A DNA stretch of 64,000 nucleotides from Marinimicrococcus flavescens (GTDB lineage Bacteria; Pseudomonadota; Alphaproteobacteria; Geminicoccales; Geminicoccaceae), in the NCBI GenBank assembly GCA_029211145.1, contig JARGEQ010000047.1, positions 25,120 through 89,119 of the forward strand. Direction: 5' to 3'. Positions 16,425 to 23,640 of this stretch are shown here, piece by piece. The translations under genes were made by a program, and so were the position numbers. A model generated the notes under the pieces. The model saw nothing but the letters and a program-made list of their open reading frames with translations. It was not told the origin of the DNA and searched no databases. Positions within the stretch are counted from its first letter, which is position 1, and each line of letters opens with the position of its first letter.

Positions 16425-17310
16425 GGCCGCCCTGCCCGGCACCGCGAGCGCGGCACCGCCCGCACCCCGCCGCCTGCCGAGCCTGGCCGAGGCACTGCTC
16501 TCGGTGCTGGCGGTGATCGCCACGATGATCTTCCTCTTTCCCATCTACTGGGCGCTCTCCCAGTCGCTGCGCGATCCCATCGAGACCTTCACCGTGGCGG
16601 GCTTCGGCATCCCGTGGATCGACTTCGAGCCGACGCTCGACAACTGGCGCGACCAGCTCGCCATTCCGGAGACCCGGCGGGCGCTCGCCAACTCCACGGT
16701 GATCGCCACGGGCGCCTCGCTGCTGGCACTGCTGCTGGGCACGCCCGCCGCCTACGCGCTTGCCCGGTTCCGCTTCAGGCTGATCCCCAACCGCGACCTC
16801 ACCGTGTGGTTTCTCTCCCAGCGGGTGCTGCCGCCGGTGGCCACCGTGGTGCCGTTCTATCTCGTCATGCGAACGCTGGGCCTGCTCGACACCCAGCTCG
16901 CCCTCGTGCTGCTCAACGCCACCTTCATCCTGCCCTTCGTGGTGGTGATCGTGCGCCAGACCTTCCTCGACCTGCCGCGCGAGCTCGAGGAGGCTGCCCT
17001 GGTGGACGGGGCCTCGTTCTGGGGCGCCTTCTGGCGAGTGGCCCTGCCGCTTGCCATGCCCTCGGTGGCGGCCTCGGGGCTGATCGTGTTCTCCTTCGCC
17101 TGGAACGACTTCATCCTCGCCATCACCATCGCGTCCCGCGAGGCCATCACCGTCCCCATGCACATGGCAGGCGCGGTCGACACGCGCGGGGTGCAGTTCT
17201 GGTTCATGAGCGTGCGCGCCATGATCGCCATGATCCCGCCGGTGATCGTGGCGCTGCTGGCGCAGCGTTACATCGTCCGCGGCCTGACCCTGGGCGCGGT
17301 GAAGGGCTGA
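16417..17310 (+). CDS. ABC sugar-type transporter permease, MalG-like
   Basis: A 297-residue inner-membrane permease with six predicted helices and the EAA loop EEAALVDGASFWGAFWRVALP, ending in the classical GLTLGAVKG tail of MalG-type permeases. A proline/alanine-rich cytoplasmic N-terminus precedes the first helix. It is the last transporter gene; the ATP-binding subunit must come from another locus, probably a shared MsmK/UgpC-type ATPase. Confidence 0.92.
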   Translation: MAEAALPGTASAAPPAPRRLPSLAEALLSVLAVIATMIFLFPIYWALSQSLRDPIETFTVAGFGIPWIDFEPTLDNWRDQLAIPETRRALANSTVIATGASLLALLLGTPAAYALARFRFRLIPNRDLTVWFLSQRVLPPVATVVPFYLVMRTLGLLDTQLALVLLNATFILPFVVVIVRQTFLDLPRELEEAALVDGASFWGAFWRVALPLAMPSVAASGLIVFSFAWNDFILAITIASREAITVPMHMAGAVDTRGVQFWFMSVRAMIAMIPPVIVALLAQRYIVRGLTLGAVKG

Positions 17311-17406
17311 TCCGCGCCCGCATCGCTTGACACCGCCCGAGGGCGTCCGCACCCTCACCCTGCCGCAGACTGCGACTATGGCGGCGGCGGATCAGGGAGG
17401 ACTGTA

Positions 17407-18372
17407 ATGCAGCTCAGTCGCGACGAGCTCGTGCGCGCCTACCGGACCATGCGCACCATCCGCGCCTTCGAGGACCGCGTCCACGAGGAGTTCTCGGCCG
17501 GCAACATTCCCGGCTTCGTCCATCTCTATGCCGGCGAGGAGGCCTCGGCCGCCGGCTTCTGCCTGCATCTGGAAGATCGCGACAACATCGCCTCGACCCA
17601 TCGCGGCCACGGCCATTCCATCGCCAAGGGCTGCGACGTGCGCGGCATGATGCACGAGATCTTCGGCCGCAAGGAGGGCCTGTGCGGCGGCAAGGGCGGC
17701 TCGATGCACATTGCCGATCTGGAAAAGGGCATGATGGGCGCGAACGGGATCGTCGGCGGCGGCCCGCCGCTGATCTGCGGCGCGGCCCTCTCGGCCAAGT
17801 ATCTGAAGACCGGCGGGGTGGCGATCGCCTTCGTCGGCGACGGTGCCTCCAACCAGGGCACTACCCTCGAGAGCTACAACCTCGCGAAAGTCTGGAACCT
17901 GCCGGCGATCTTCGTGGTCGAGGACAACGGCTATGCCGAATCCACCGCCTCCGCCTGGTCGGTGGGCGGCAGCCAGCTCGATCGTGCCAAGGGCTTCGGC
18001 ATGCCCGGCCACCAGGTCGACGGCCACGACTTCTTCGCCGTGCACGAGGTCGCCGGCGAGGTCATCGCGCGCGCCCGTGCCGGGGAAGGCCCCTCGCTCG
18101 TCCATGTGAAGTTCAGCCGCTATTACGGCCATTTCGAGGGCGACGCGATGACCTATCGCGCCTCCGACGAGATCCCCCGCCTGCGCAAGGACCGCGACTG
18201 TCTGGAGCTTTTCCGCAAACGCGTCCTCGAGGCGGCCCTGCTCGAGGAGAGCGAGCTCGACGGGATCGACGAGGAGATCAACAGTCACGTCGCCCAGGTC
18301 ACCGACGAGGCCAAGGCGGCGCCGATGCCGACCGAGCGCGATCTCCTGACCGACGTCTACATGCGTTACTGA
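17407..18372 (+). CDS. acoA: Acetoin dehydrogenase E1 component, alpha subunit
   Basis: A 321-residue thiamine-diphosphate enzyme subunit. The ThDP motif begins GDGASNQ at 144-146 and ends at N174 (VEDNGYAEST); the GGKGGSMH motif and STHRGHGH are typical. The best relatives are acetoin dehydrogenase alpha subunits, though TPP-dependent 2-oxoacid dehydrogenase alpha chains look similar. An AGGGAGGA Shine-Dalgarno sequence precedes the ATG. It forms an operon with acoB (13 bases away) and acoC. A TTGACA element at 17327 lies upstream without a good -10. Confidence 0.88.
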   Translation: MQLSRDELVRAYRTMRTIRAFEDRVHEEFSAGNIPGFVHLYAGEEASAAGFCLHLEDRDNIASTHRGHGHSIAKGCDVRGMMHEIFGRKEGLCGGKGGSMHIADLEKGMMGANGIVGGGPPLICGAALSAKYLKTGGVAIAFVGDGASNQGTTLESYNLAKVWNLPAIFVVEDNGYAESTASAWSVGGSQLDRAKGFGMPGHQVDGHDFFAVHEVAGEVIARARAGEGPSLVHVKFSRYYGHFEGDAMTYRASDEIPRLRKDRDCLELFRKRVLEAALLEESELDGIDEEINSHVAQVTDEAKAAPMPTERDLLTDVYMRY

Positions 18373-18385
18373 GGAGGCGGGTGTC

Positions 18386-19396
18386 ATGGCGAGGAAGAGC
18401 TACCGTCAGGCCATCAACGAGGCGCTGCGCCAGGAGATGGAGCGCGACAGCCGCGTCATCCTCATGGGCGAGGACGTCGCCGGTGGCATGGGTGCGGAGG
18501 GCGAGGACGACGCCTGGGGCGGCCCGCTGGGCGTCACCAAGGGCCTCATGCCGATCTTCGGCCGCGAGCGCGTGCTGGACACGCCCATTACCGAGAGCGC
18601 CTTCATCGGTGCTGCCGCCGGTGCGGCCGCCACGGGGCTCCGGCCGGTGGCCGAGCTGATGTTCGTCGACTTCATGGGCGTGTGCTTCGACCAGATCTTC
18701 AACCAGGCCGCCAAGTTCCGCTACATGTTCGGCGGCAAGGCGGTAACGCCGCTGGTCATCCGCACCATGTACGGGGCGGGCTTCAGGGCGGCCTCCCAGC
18801 ACAGCCAGTGCCTCTACCCGCTGTTCACCCACATCCCGGGCCTGAAAGTGGCCCTGCCCTCCAACGCCTACGAGGCCAAGGGCCTGCTCATCCAGGCGAT
18901 CCGCGACGACGACCCGGTGATCTTCTTCGAGCACAAGGCGATGTACGACGAGGAGGCGGAGGTTCCCGACGAGGCCTACGCCATCCCCTTCGGCGAGGCC
19001 AACGTCACCCGCGAGGGCGAGGACGTCACCATCATCGCCTTCGGCCGCATGGTGAACCTCGCCAACGAGGCCGCCGACCGGCTGGCGAAGGACAAGATCT
19101 CCTGCACCGTGGTCGACCCGCGCACCACCTCGCCGCTCGATACCGAGACCATCCTCGAGACCGCCGCCGAGACCGGCCGGGTGGTGGTGGTGGACGAGGC
19201 CCATCCGCGCTGCAACATGGCGACCGACGTGGCGGCGCTGCTGGTCCAGGAAGCATTCGGCGATCTCAAGGCGCCGGTCAGGATGGTGACCGGCCCCCAT
19301 GCGCCGGTCCCCTTCTCGCCAGCGCTCGAGGATCTCTATATCCCCAGTGCCGCGCGCATCGAGGCGGCGGTGCGCGAGCTGGTTGCAGGGAGCTGA
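18386..19396 (+). CDS. acoB: Acetoin dehydrogenase E1 component, beta subunit
   Basis: A 336-residue transketolase-like beta chain. It opens with the family pattern KSYRQAINEALRQEMERD, followed by GEDVAGGMGAEG and the conserved PITESAFIGAAAGAAATGLRPVAELMFVDFMG. The C-terminal domain contains VVDPRTTSPLD and VVVDEAHPRC. It pairs with AcoA to decarboxylate and transfer an acetyl group to the lipoyl domain of AcoC. GAGGAGG lies upstream of the start. Confidence 0.9.
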   Translation: MARKSYRQAINEALRQEMERDSRVILMGEDVAGGMGAEGEDDAWGGPLGVTKGLMPIFGRERVLDTPITESAFIGAAAGAAATGLRPVAELMFVDFMGVCFDQIFNQAAKFRYMFGGKAVTPLVIRTMYGAGFRAASQHSQCLYPLFTHIPGLKVALPSNAYEAKGLLIQAIRDDDPVIFFEHKAMYDEEAEVPDEAYAIPFGEANVTREGEDVTIIAFGRMVNLANEAADRLAKDKISCTVVDPRTTSPLDTETILETAAETGRVVVVDEAHPRCNMATDVAALLVQEAFGDLKAPVRMVTGPHAPVPFSPALEDLYIPSAARIEAAVRELVAGS

Positions 19397-19400
19397 GGGA

Positions 19401-20516
19401 ATGGCGGAGATCGAGGCTATCGTGATGCCCAAATGGGGCCTCGCGATGCAGGAAGGCATGGTCGCATCCTGGCTGGTCGAGGAAGGCGAGGAGATCGAGA
19501 AGGGCGAGGAGATCGCCGACATCGAGACCTCCAAGATCGCCAACGTTTTCGAGAGCCCGGTGGAAGGCCTGCTGCGCCGCCTCGTGGCCGGCGAGGGCGA
19601 GACCCTGCCGGTGGGTGCCCTCCTGGCCGTGGTGGCGCCGGAGGAGGTCGGGGATGCGGCCATCGACGCGTTCGTGGCCGATTTCCAGGCCCGCTTCGCG
19701 GCCGAGGGTCCGAGCGTTGCCGCAGCGCCTGAGCCGCAGACCCTCGAGGCGGGCGGCAGGCGCCTGCGCTATCTGGAGCTGGGCGATGCTGCGGGCACGC
19801 CGGTGCTCCTCGTCCATGGCTTCGGCGGCGATCTCAACAACTGGCTCTTCAACCAGGAGGAGCTTGCCGAGGACTACCGGACCCTGGCGATCGACCTGCC
19901 CGGCCATGGCGGCTCGACCAAGGAGGTGGGCGAGGGCGACGTCGGCACCCTTGCTGCCGCCGTGCTGGCCTTCATGGACGCCAGCGGCATCGAGCGCGCC
20001 CATCTGGTGGGCCACTCGCTTGGCGGGGCGATCTGCATCGACCTCGCGCTCAATCACCCCGGGCGGGTGGCGAGCCTCACCGCCCTCGCCCCCGCCGGGC
20101 TCGGGCCGGAGATCGACATCGCCTTCATCGACGGCTTCATCGCGAGCAACCGCGCCAGAAAGCTGCGGCCGTTCCTGGAGATGCTCGTTCATGATCCTGC
20201 CCTCGTGACGGCCGAGATGGTCGAGGACGTCTTGAGGTTCAAGCGGCTGGACGGGGTCGAAGCGGCGCTCAACACCATCGCCCAGGCGTGCTTTCCTGGC
20301 GGCCGCCAGAGTCTCGAGTTCGAGGCGAGACTGGAAGAGCTGCGCTGCCCGGCCCAGGTAATCTGGGGCAAGCAGGACAGGATCCTGCCGGCGAGCCATG
20401 GCGAGGACCTGCCCGAGACCCTCGAGGCGCATCTTTTCGAGGATGCGGGCCACCTCATCCACATGGAGCGCGCCCGTGAGGTCAACGCGCTGATCGGCGC
20501 TATGCTGAGACGCTAG
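19401..20516 (+). CDS. acoC: Acetoin dehydrogenase E2: lipoyl domain fused to alpha/beta hydrolase
   Basis: A 371-residue two-domain protein. Residues 1-80 are a lipoyl domain with the modified lysine K45 in IETSKIANV. Residues about 110-371 are an alpha/beta hydrolase fold with HGFGGDLNNW as oxyanion loop, nucleophile S206 in VGHSLGG, and a catalytic His near the C-terminus (DAGHLIHME). This architecture is the acetoin dehydrogenase type rather than a classical acyltransferase E2. The start ATG at 19401 directly follows a GAGGGA site four bases after acoB. No dihydrolipoamide dehydrogenase gene follows, so E3 must be shared. Confidence 0.9.
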   Translation: MAEIEAIVMPKWGLAMQEGMVASWLVEEGEEIEKGEEIADIETSKIANVFESPVEGLLRRLVAGEGETLPVGALLAVVAPEEVGDAAIDAFVADFQARFAAEGPSVAAAPEPQTLEAGGRRLRYLELGDAAGTPVLLVHGFGGDLNNWLFNQEELAEDYRTLAIDLPGHGGSTKEVGEGDVGTLAAAVLAFMDASGIERAHLVGHSLGGAICIDLALNHPGRVASLTALAPAGLGPEIDIAFIDGFIASNRARKLRPFLEMLVHDPALVTAEMVEDVLRFKRLDGVEAALNTIAQACFPGGRQSLEFEARLEELRCPAQVIWGKQDRILPASHGEDLPETLEAHLFEDAGHLIHMERAREVNALIGAMLRR

Positions 20517-20558
20517 TCACGCACACGGCCGCTCCCGCCACCTGGAAAGGCAACTTCC

Positions 20559-21380
20559 ATGTTCGACGCCAAAAGGCTCCTCGGAGCGATGATGGAGGCG
20601 CGCTCGGGCTCGTCGGCCGGCTCGCGCCTGGACAAGGCCGCGGGGTCCGGCGGGCTCGGCGAGGCCGCGGCGGCGCTGGGGCAGATGTTCAAAGGCAGCG
20701 GCAGCGCCGGCACCGGCGGCGGGCTCGGCGGCGCGCTGGGCTCGCTGGCCGGGATGGCGCGCAGCGCCCTCGACGATCCGAAGGGGCAGCTCAAGGCCGG
20801 CAATCCGGTGGCCACCGGCGGGCTCGGCGCGCTCGCCGGCGGGCTTTTTGGCGGCCGCGGCGGGGCGCTGGGCGGCGGCCTCCTGGCCGTGCTCGGCACC
20901 ATCGCCTATTCGGCCATGCAGAAGGCCGGCCACGAGGGCGAGGCGCGCGAGGCGATCGAGCAGGACGCAAAGCGCCCCGGCGCCAGCGCCGTGCCGGTCG
21001 ACGAGGCGCAGGCCTCGGCCACCGCCACGCTGCTGATCCGCGCCATGGTCAGCGCCGCCAAGGCCGACGGCCAGATCGACGGCACCGAGATGCAGCGCAT
21101 CCTCGGCCATCTCGACGAGGCCGGGGTCGATCCCGAGGAGCGCAACTTCGTGCTCGAGGAAATGCGCAGGCCCGTCGACATCGAGGCCCTGGCGGCAGAC
21201 GCCCGCTCGCCTGCGCTGGCCGCCGAACTCTATGCCGCCTCGCTGCTCGCCATCGAGGTCGATACCGAGGCCGAGCGCGCCTACCTCCAGCGCCTCGCCC
21301 GCACGACCGGCCTCGCCCCCGAGGTGGTGAGCCAGATCCACCGGCACCTCGACGTCCCCGAAGCGCCTGCGACCGCCTAG
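20559..21380 (+). CDS. DUF533 (TerB-like) membrane-associated protein
   Basis: A 273-residue protein. The first 110 residues are glycine/alanine-rich, low-complexity, and contain one hydrophobic stretch (LGALAGGLFGGRGGALGG and onwards) before IAYSAMQKAG. The C-terminal half (from about residue 150) is a TerB-like helical domain with two DGQIDGTE/AGVDPEE-type acidic loops and the ending LARTTGLAPEVVSQIHRHL. This is the DUF533/YebE layout; function is unknown. It follows acoC by 42 bases but is unlikely to be functionally linked. Confidence 0.82.
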   Translation: MFDAKRLLGAMMEARSGSSAGSRLDKAAGSGGLGEAAAALGQMFKGSGSAGTGGGLGGALGSLAGMARSALDDPKGQLKAGNPVATGGLGALAGGLFGGRGGALGGGLLAVLGTIAYSAMQKAGHEGEAREAIEQDAKRPGASAVPVDEAQASATATLLIRAMVSAAKADGQIDGTEMQRILGHLDEAGVDPEERNFVLEEMRRPVDIEALAADARSPALAAELYAASLLAIEVDTEAERAYLQRLARTTGLAPEVVSQIHRHLDVPEAPATA

Positions 21381-21460
21381 CGCCAATCCCTGTCTGTCGG
21401 GGCCCCAGCCTCGGGCGAACGCCGCAAGCTCACCCGCGGCCGTGAGAGATCCTGGAGAGC

Positions 21461-21709
21461 GGAGGAGGTCGCGGCGGCGGAGCCGCGCAAGGCGCTGCGC
21501 GCGGCCGGGTCTTCTTTCGTTCGCGGTTGGCGGCGGCGCCTGGGGGCATGGCCACGCCGCTCACGCCCCGGCTCCTGCACCGGCCGATCCTTCGTTAACC
21601 CCTCCCGTGTCCTACTCGCGGATGGTGGAACAGGCGCGCCACCAGAGGCGATGCGGCGGCAGAGTCCCACCCCAGCAGGATTTCCAACAGAGATGAAGAT
21701 CGGGTGAAC
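21461..21709. repeat. Intergenic repeat, copy 1 (about 250 bp)
   Basis: First of two diverged direct copies in the 760-base gap between the DUF533 gene and the metallo-hydrolase gene, with a period of about 260 bases. The first 48 bases are 47/48 identical between copies and hold the core GCGCAAGGCGCTGCGCGCGG; the last part (CCCACCCCAGCAGGA and AGATGAAGATCGGGTGAAC) is also nearly identical, while the middle has drifted. No credible protein is encoded; a 216-codon leftward open frame across both copies only reflects the base composition. Confidence 0.75.
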
Positions 21710-21720
21710 GGCCGGGAACC

Positions 21721-21968
21721 GGAGCAGGTCGCGGCGGCGGAGCCGCGCAAGGCGCTGCGCGCGGCCGGCTTCTTCCTTCCGGCCGATTGGAGGGGGCCAG
21801 GAGAGTGCGCCCTGCTTCATCCCGCAGCGGTCACCCCGCCATTTACCCGCCTTCAACCTTCCGTGGGACATCCTCGCGGATGGTAGAGAAGGGACGCCGC
21901 CAGGGAGCAGTACAGCGGCAGAGCCCCACCCCAGCAGGATCGCTGGAAGAGATGAAGATCGGGTGAAC
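21721..21968. repeat. Intergenic repeat, copy 2 (about 250 bp)
   Basis: Second copy of the element that starts at 21461; it begins GGAGCAGGTCGCGGCGGCGG and ends AAGATCGGGTGAAC like copy 1. Copies differ mainly in the central 130 bases, so the duplication is not recent or the middle evolves freely. Both keep a CTCGCGGATGGT stretch. Confidence 0.75.
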
Positions 21969-22006
21969 CCCCACCGCCCCCAACTGACAGAAATCAAACA
22001 GCGAAA

Positions 22007-22036
22007 GCCGCGCGCAGCGCCTTGCACGGCGCCGCC
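22007..22036 (-). repeat. Inverted remnant of the repeat core
   Basis: GCCGCGCGCAGCGCCTTGCA at 22007-22026 followed by CGGCGCCGCC is the reverse complement of the GC-rich core of the two repeats at 21472 and 21732, with a few mismatches. Core and inverted remnant therefore bracket the repeat block and could form a very long hairpin. Confidence 0.6.
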
Positions 22037-22102
22037 GTCACAGCCCGGCCAGTTGCCCGCCGGCTTCCCGGCAACCGCTCGGGAACATCGAAAGGCGCTC
22101 GA

Positions 22103-22136
22103 GGCCGCGGGGCGGCGGCATCACCGCCCCGCGGCC
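22103..22136 (-). terminator. Strong hairpin after the metallo-hydrolase gene
   Basis: Perfect 13-base-pair stem (GGCCGCGGGGCGG paired with CCGCCCCGCGGCC) around an 8-base loop, starting six bases beyond the stop codon of the leftward gene at 22142. It lacks a clear U run, so it may be a pause or RNA-stabilising element rather than a strict intrinsic terminator. Confidence 0.5.
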
Positions 22137-22141
22137 CGGTC

Positions 22142-22831
22142 TCAGATCTCGAACGGCTGGCCGGGCGTGGCGTCCATCACGCGGCCGCGCTTGACGAGCT
22201 TCCTGAACGCCTCGGGCGTGCCGGTGAGCAGCGGGAAGGTGCCCCAGTGGATGGGGACGATCACCTCGAGGTCGAGGAACTCGTTGCAGGCCAGGGCCGC
22301 CTGCTCGGGGCCCATGGTAAAGCGGTCGCCGATGGGGATCAGGCCGACCGAGGGCTGATGGATCCGCTGGATCAGCGCCATGTCGGAGAAGATGGCTGTA
22401 TCGCCGGCATGGTAGATGCTCTTGCCGTCGGCCTTGATGACGAAGCCGGCCGGATCGCCCATGGTGACGGGCACGCCGTCCTTGATGATCGCCGAGCTGT
22501 GGAAGGCCTGCACCATGCAGTAGGTCACCCCGTCCTGCTCGACGCAGCCGCCGGTGTTCATCGGCTGGACCTTCTCCACGCCCTGACCGGCCAGCCACAT
22601 GCAGATCTCGAACTGCGCCACAACCGTGGCGCCGTACTTCTTGGCGAGCCGGGCGCTGTCGCCGATATGGTCCTCGTGGCCGTGGGTCAGGACGATGGTA
22701 TCGACCCTGGCGATCTTCTCCTCGTGGCCTGCGGGGAAGGTCGGGTTGCCGGTCCAGAACGGGTCGACGAGGATGCTCTGCGAGGCCGTCTCGAGATGAA
22801 AGGCCGAATGGCCCAGCCAGGTCAGCTTCAC
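22142..22831 (-). CDS. UPF0173-type metal-dependent hydrolase (metallo-beta-lactamase fold)
   Basis: A 229-residue metallo-beta-lactamase-fold enzyme with the UPF0173 opening MKLTWLGHSAFHLE and metal ligands H50, H52, D54 and H55 in LTHGHEDH; further ligands are in HAGDTAIF and PIHWGTF. Substrate unknown for the family. The start is GTG at 22831, preceded by AAGGAGG at an ideal distance; the frame continues upstream but without family similarity. Confidence 0.88.
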   Translation of the reverse strand: MKLTWLGHSAFHLETASQSILVDPFWTGNPTFPAGHEEKIARVDTIVLTHGHEDHIGDSARLAKKYGATVVAQFEICMWLAGQGVEKVQPMNTGGCVEQDGVTYCMVQAFHSSAIIKDGVPVTMGDPAGFVIKADGKSIYHAGDTAIFSDMALIQRIHQPSVGLIPIGDRFTMGPEQAALACNEFLDLEVIVPIHWGTFPLLTGTPEAFRKLVKRGRVMDATPGQPFEI

Positions 22832-22971
22832 GTGTTCCTCCTTGCTTGAAGGCCGCGCCGCGGCGGCGTCTGCCAGACCATAGGCCGGTACCTTGCCGGA
22901 CCAAACCCGGCAGACGCGCGGCAGGCAGCGTGGCATCAAGGTCGCACATAACCAGAAAACGGAGGCGCGCC

Positions 22972-23298
22972 ATGTCCTTTCTTCACAAGGCGGCGCTCGG
23001 CGCCATGCTCGCCGCTCTCGCCGTTCCCCTGGCCGCGGACGAGTTGCCCCGCATGCTCCGCGGCAGCGGCGAGGAGCAGCCGGCCGACCTCGTCCTGCGC
23101 GGCACGCCCTCCACACAGGCTCCGGCACCACCGCAGAGTAGCCATGCGGCAGGAAGGTATCTTGCCGCGGGCGAGCGGCTGTGGCTTCTCGAGCCGGCCA
23201 GCGGCGCCCTCGTCGGCTGCGCCCTGGAGAGGACCGCCAATGTCGGGCAACGGCGCATCGCCTGCGCCGGGCGGCAGCTCCCGGCCGCGATGCGCTAG
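22972..23298 (+). CDS. Small secreted protein of unknown function
   Basis: A 108-residue protein with an N-terminal signal peptide (MSFLHKAALGAMLAALAVPL, cleavage near ADE). The mature part is Pro/Gln/Ala-rich in the middle and contains two cysteines (GCALERTAN and IACAGRQLP), which could form a disulphide. An ACGGAGG Shine-Dalgarno sequence precedes the ATG at 22972. I do not recognise the family. It diverges from the metallo-hydrolase gene. Confidence 0.65.
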   Translation: MSFLHKAALGAMLAALAVPLAADELPRMLRGSGEEQPADLVLRGTPSTQAPAPPQSSHAAGRYLAAGERLWLLEPASGALVGCALERTANVGQRRIACAGRQLPAAMR

Positions 23299-23347
23299 GT
23301 CCGGCCCGGCGGGTTCCCGACACGCGACGCGAAGTCGCACTGCCAAG

Positions 23348-23364
23348 TGTAACAAACTGCAACA
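23348..23364 (+). promoter_or_regulatory. Direct repeat TGTAACA-N3-TGCAACA upstream of the sphingolipid operon
   Basis: Two seven-base near-identical words repeat with a 10-base period, one helical turn, as in binding sites of OmpR-family response regulators. They lie 277 bases upstream of the acyl-AMP ligase start, within the 342-base gap 23299-23640. The rest of that gap holds several small stem-loops (for example CCTGCC/GGCAGG at 23486-23505 and CTTGCC/GGCAAG at 23421-23441) and no gene, so it may be a long structured leader. Confidence 0.35.
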
Positions 23365-23640
23365 GAACTTGAGTGGTGGTACGCCTTCCGGCTGCCTAAG
23401 ATCCGGGTCGCCGGGAAAGGCTTGCCCGCCTCGCAGGCAAGGCCGCCCAAGGGTGGCATCCGTTCCCGGCCCGACGTTCACGGCGCCTGCCAGCGTTTCG
23501 GCAGGACCGGGCTCGACGGGACGTCCGATTTTTCGCGAGACGTCGAGATCGTGCGGCGGTGCCGATCCTTTGCGGGCGGCATGGAGCAGGCTTGTGCCAG
23601 CCGGACCGCAGCACGCTCTCGATGCCGGAACGAGGTGCCA

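Noticed and set aside
13530..16544. A 1004-codon open frame on the minus strand opposite the ABC importer genes
   Set aside because: Antisense shadow of the binding-protein and permease genes; composition (Gly, His, Arg, Glu) is that of a reversed GC-rich frame.
21377..22027. A 216-codon minus-strand frame through the tandem repeats
   Set aside because: It merely reads the two repeat copies; its peptide repeats imperfectly with the DNA and matches no family.
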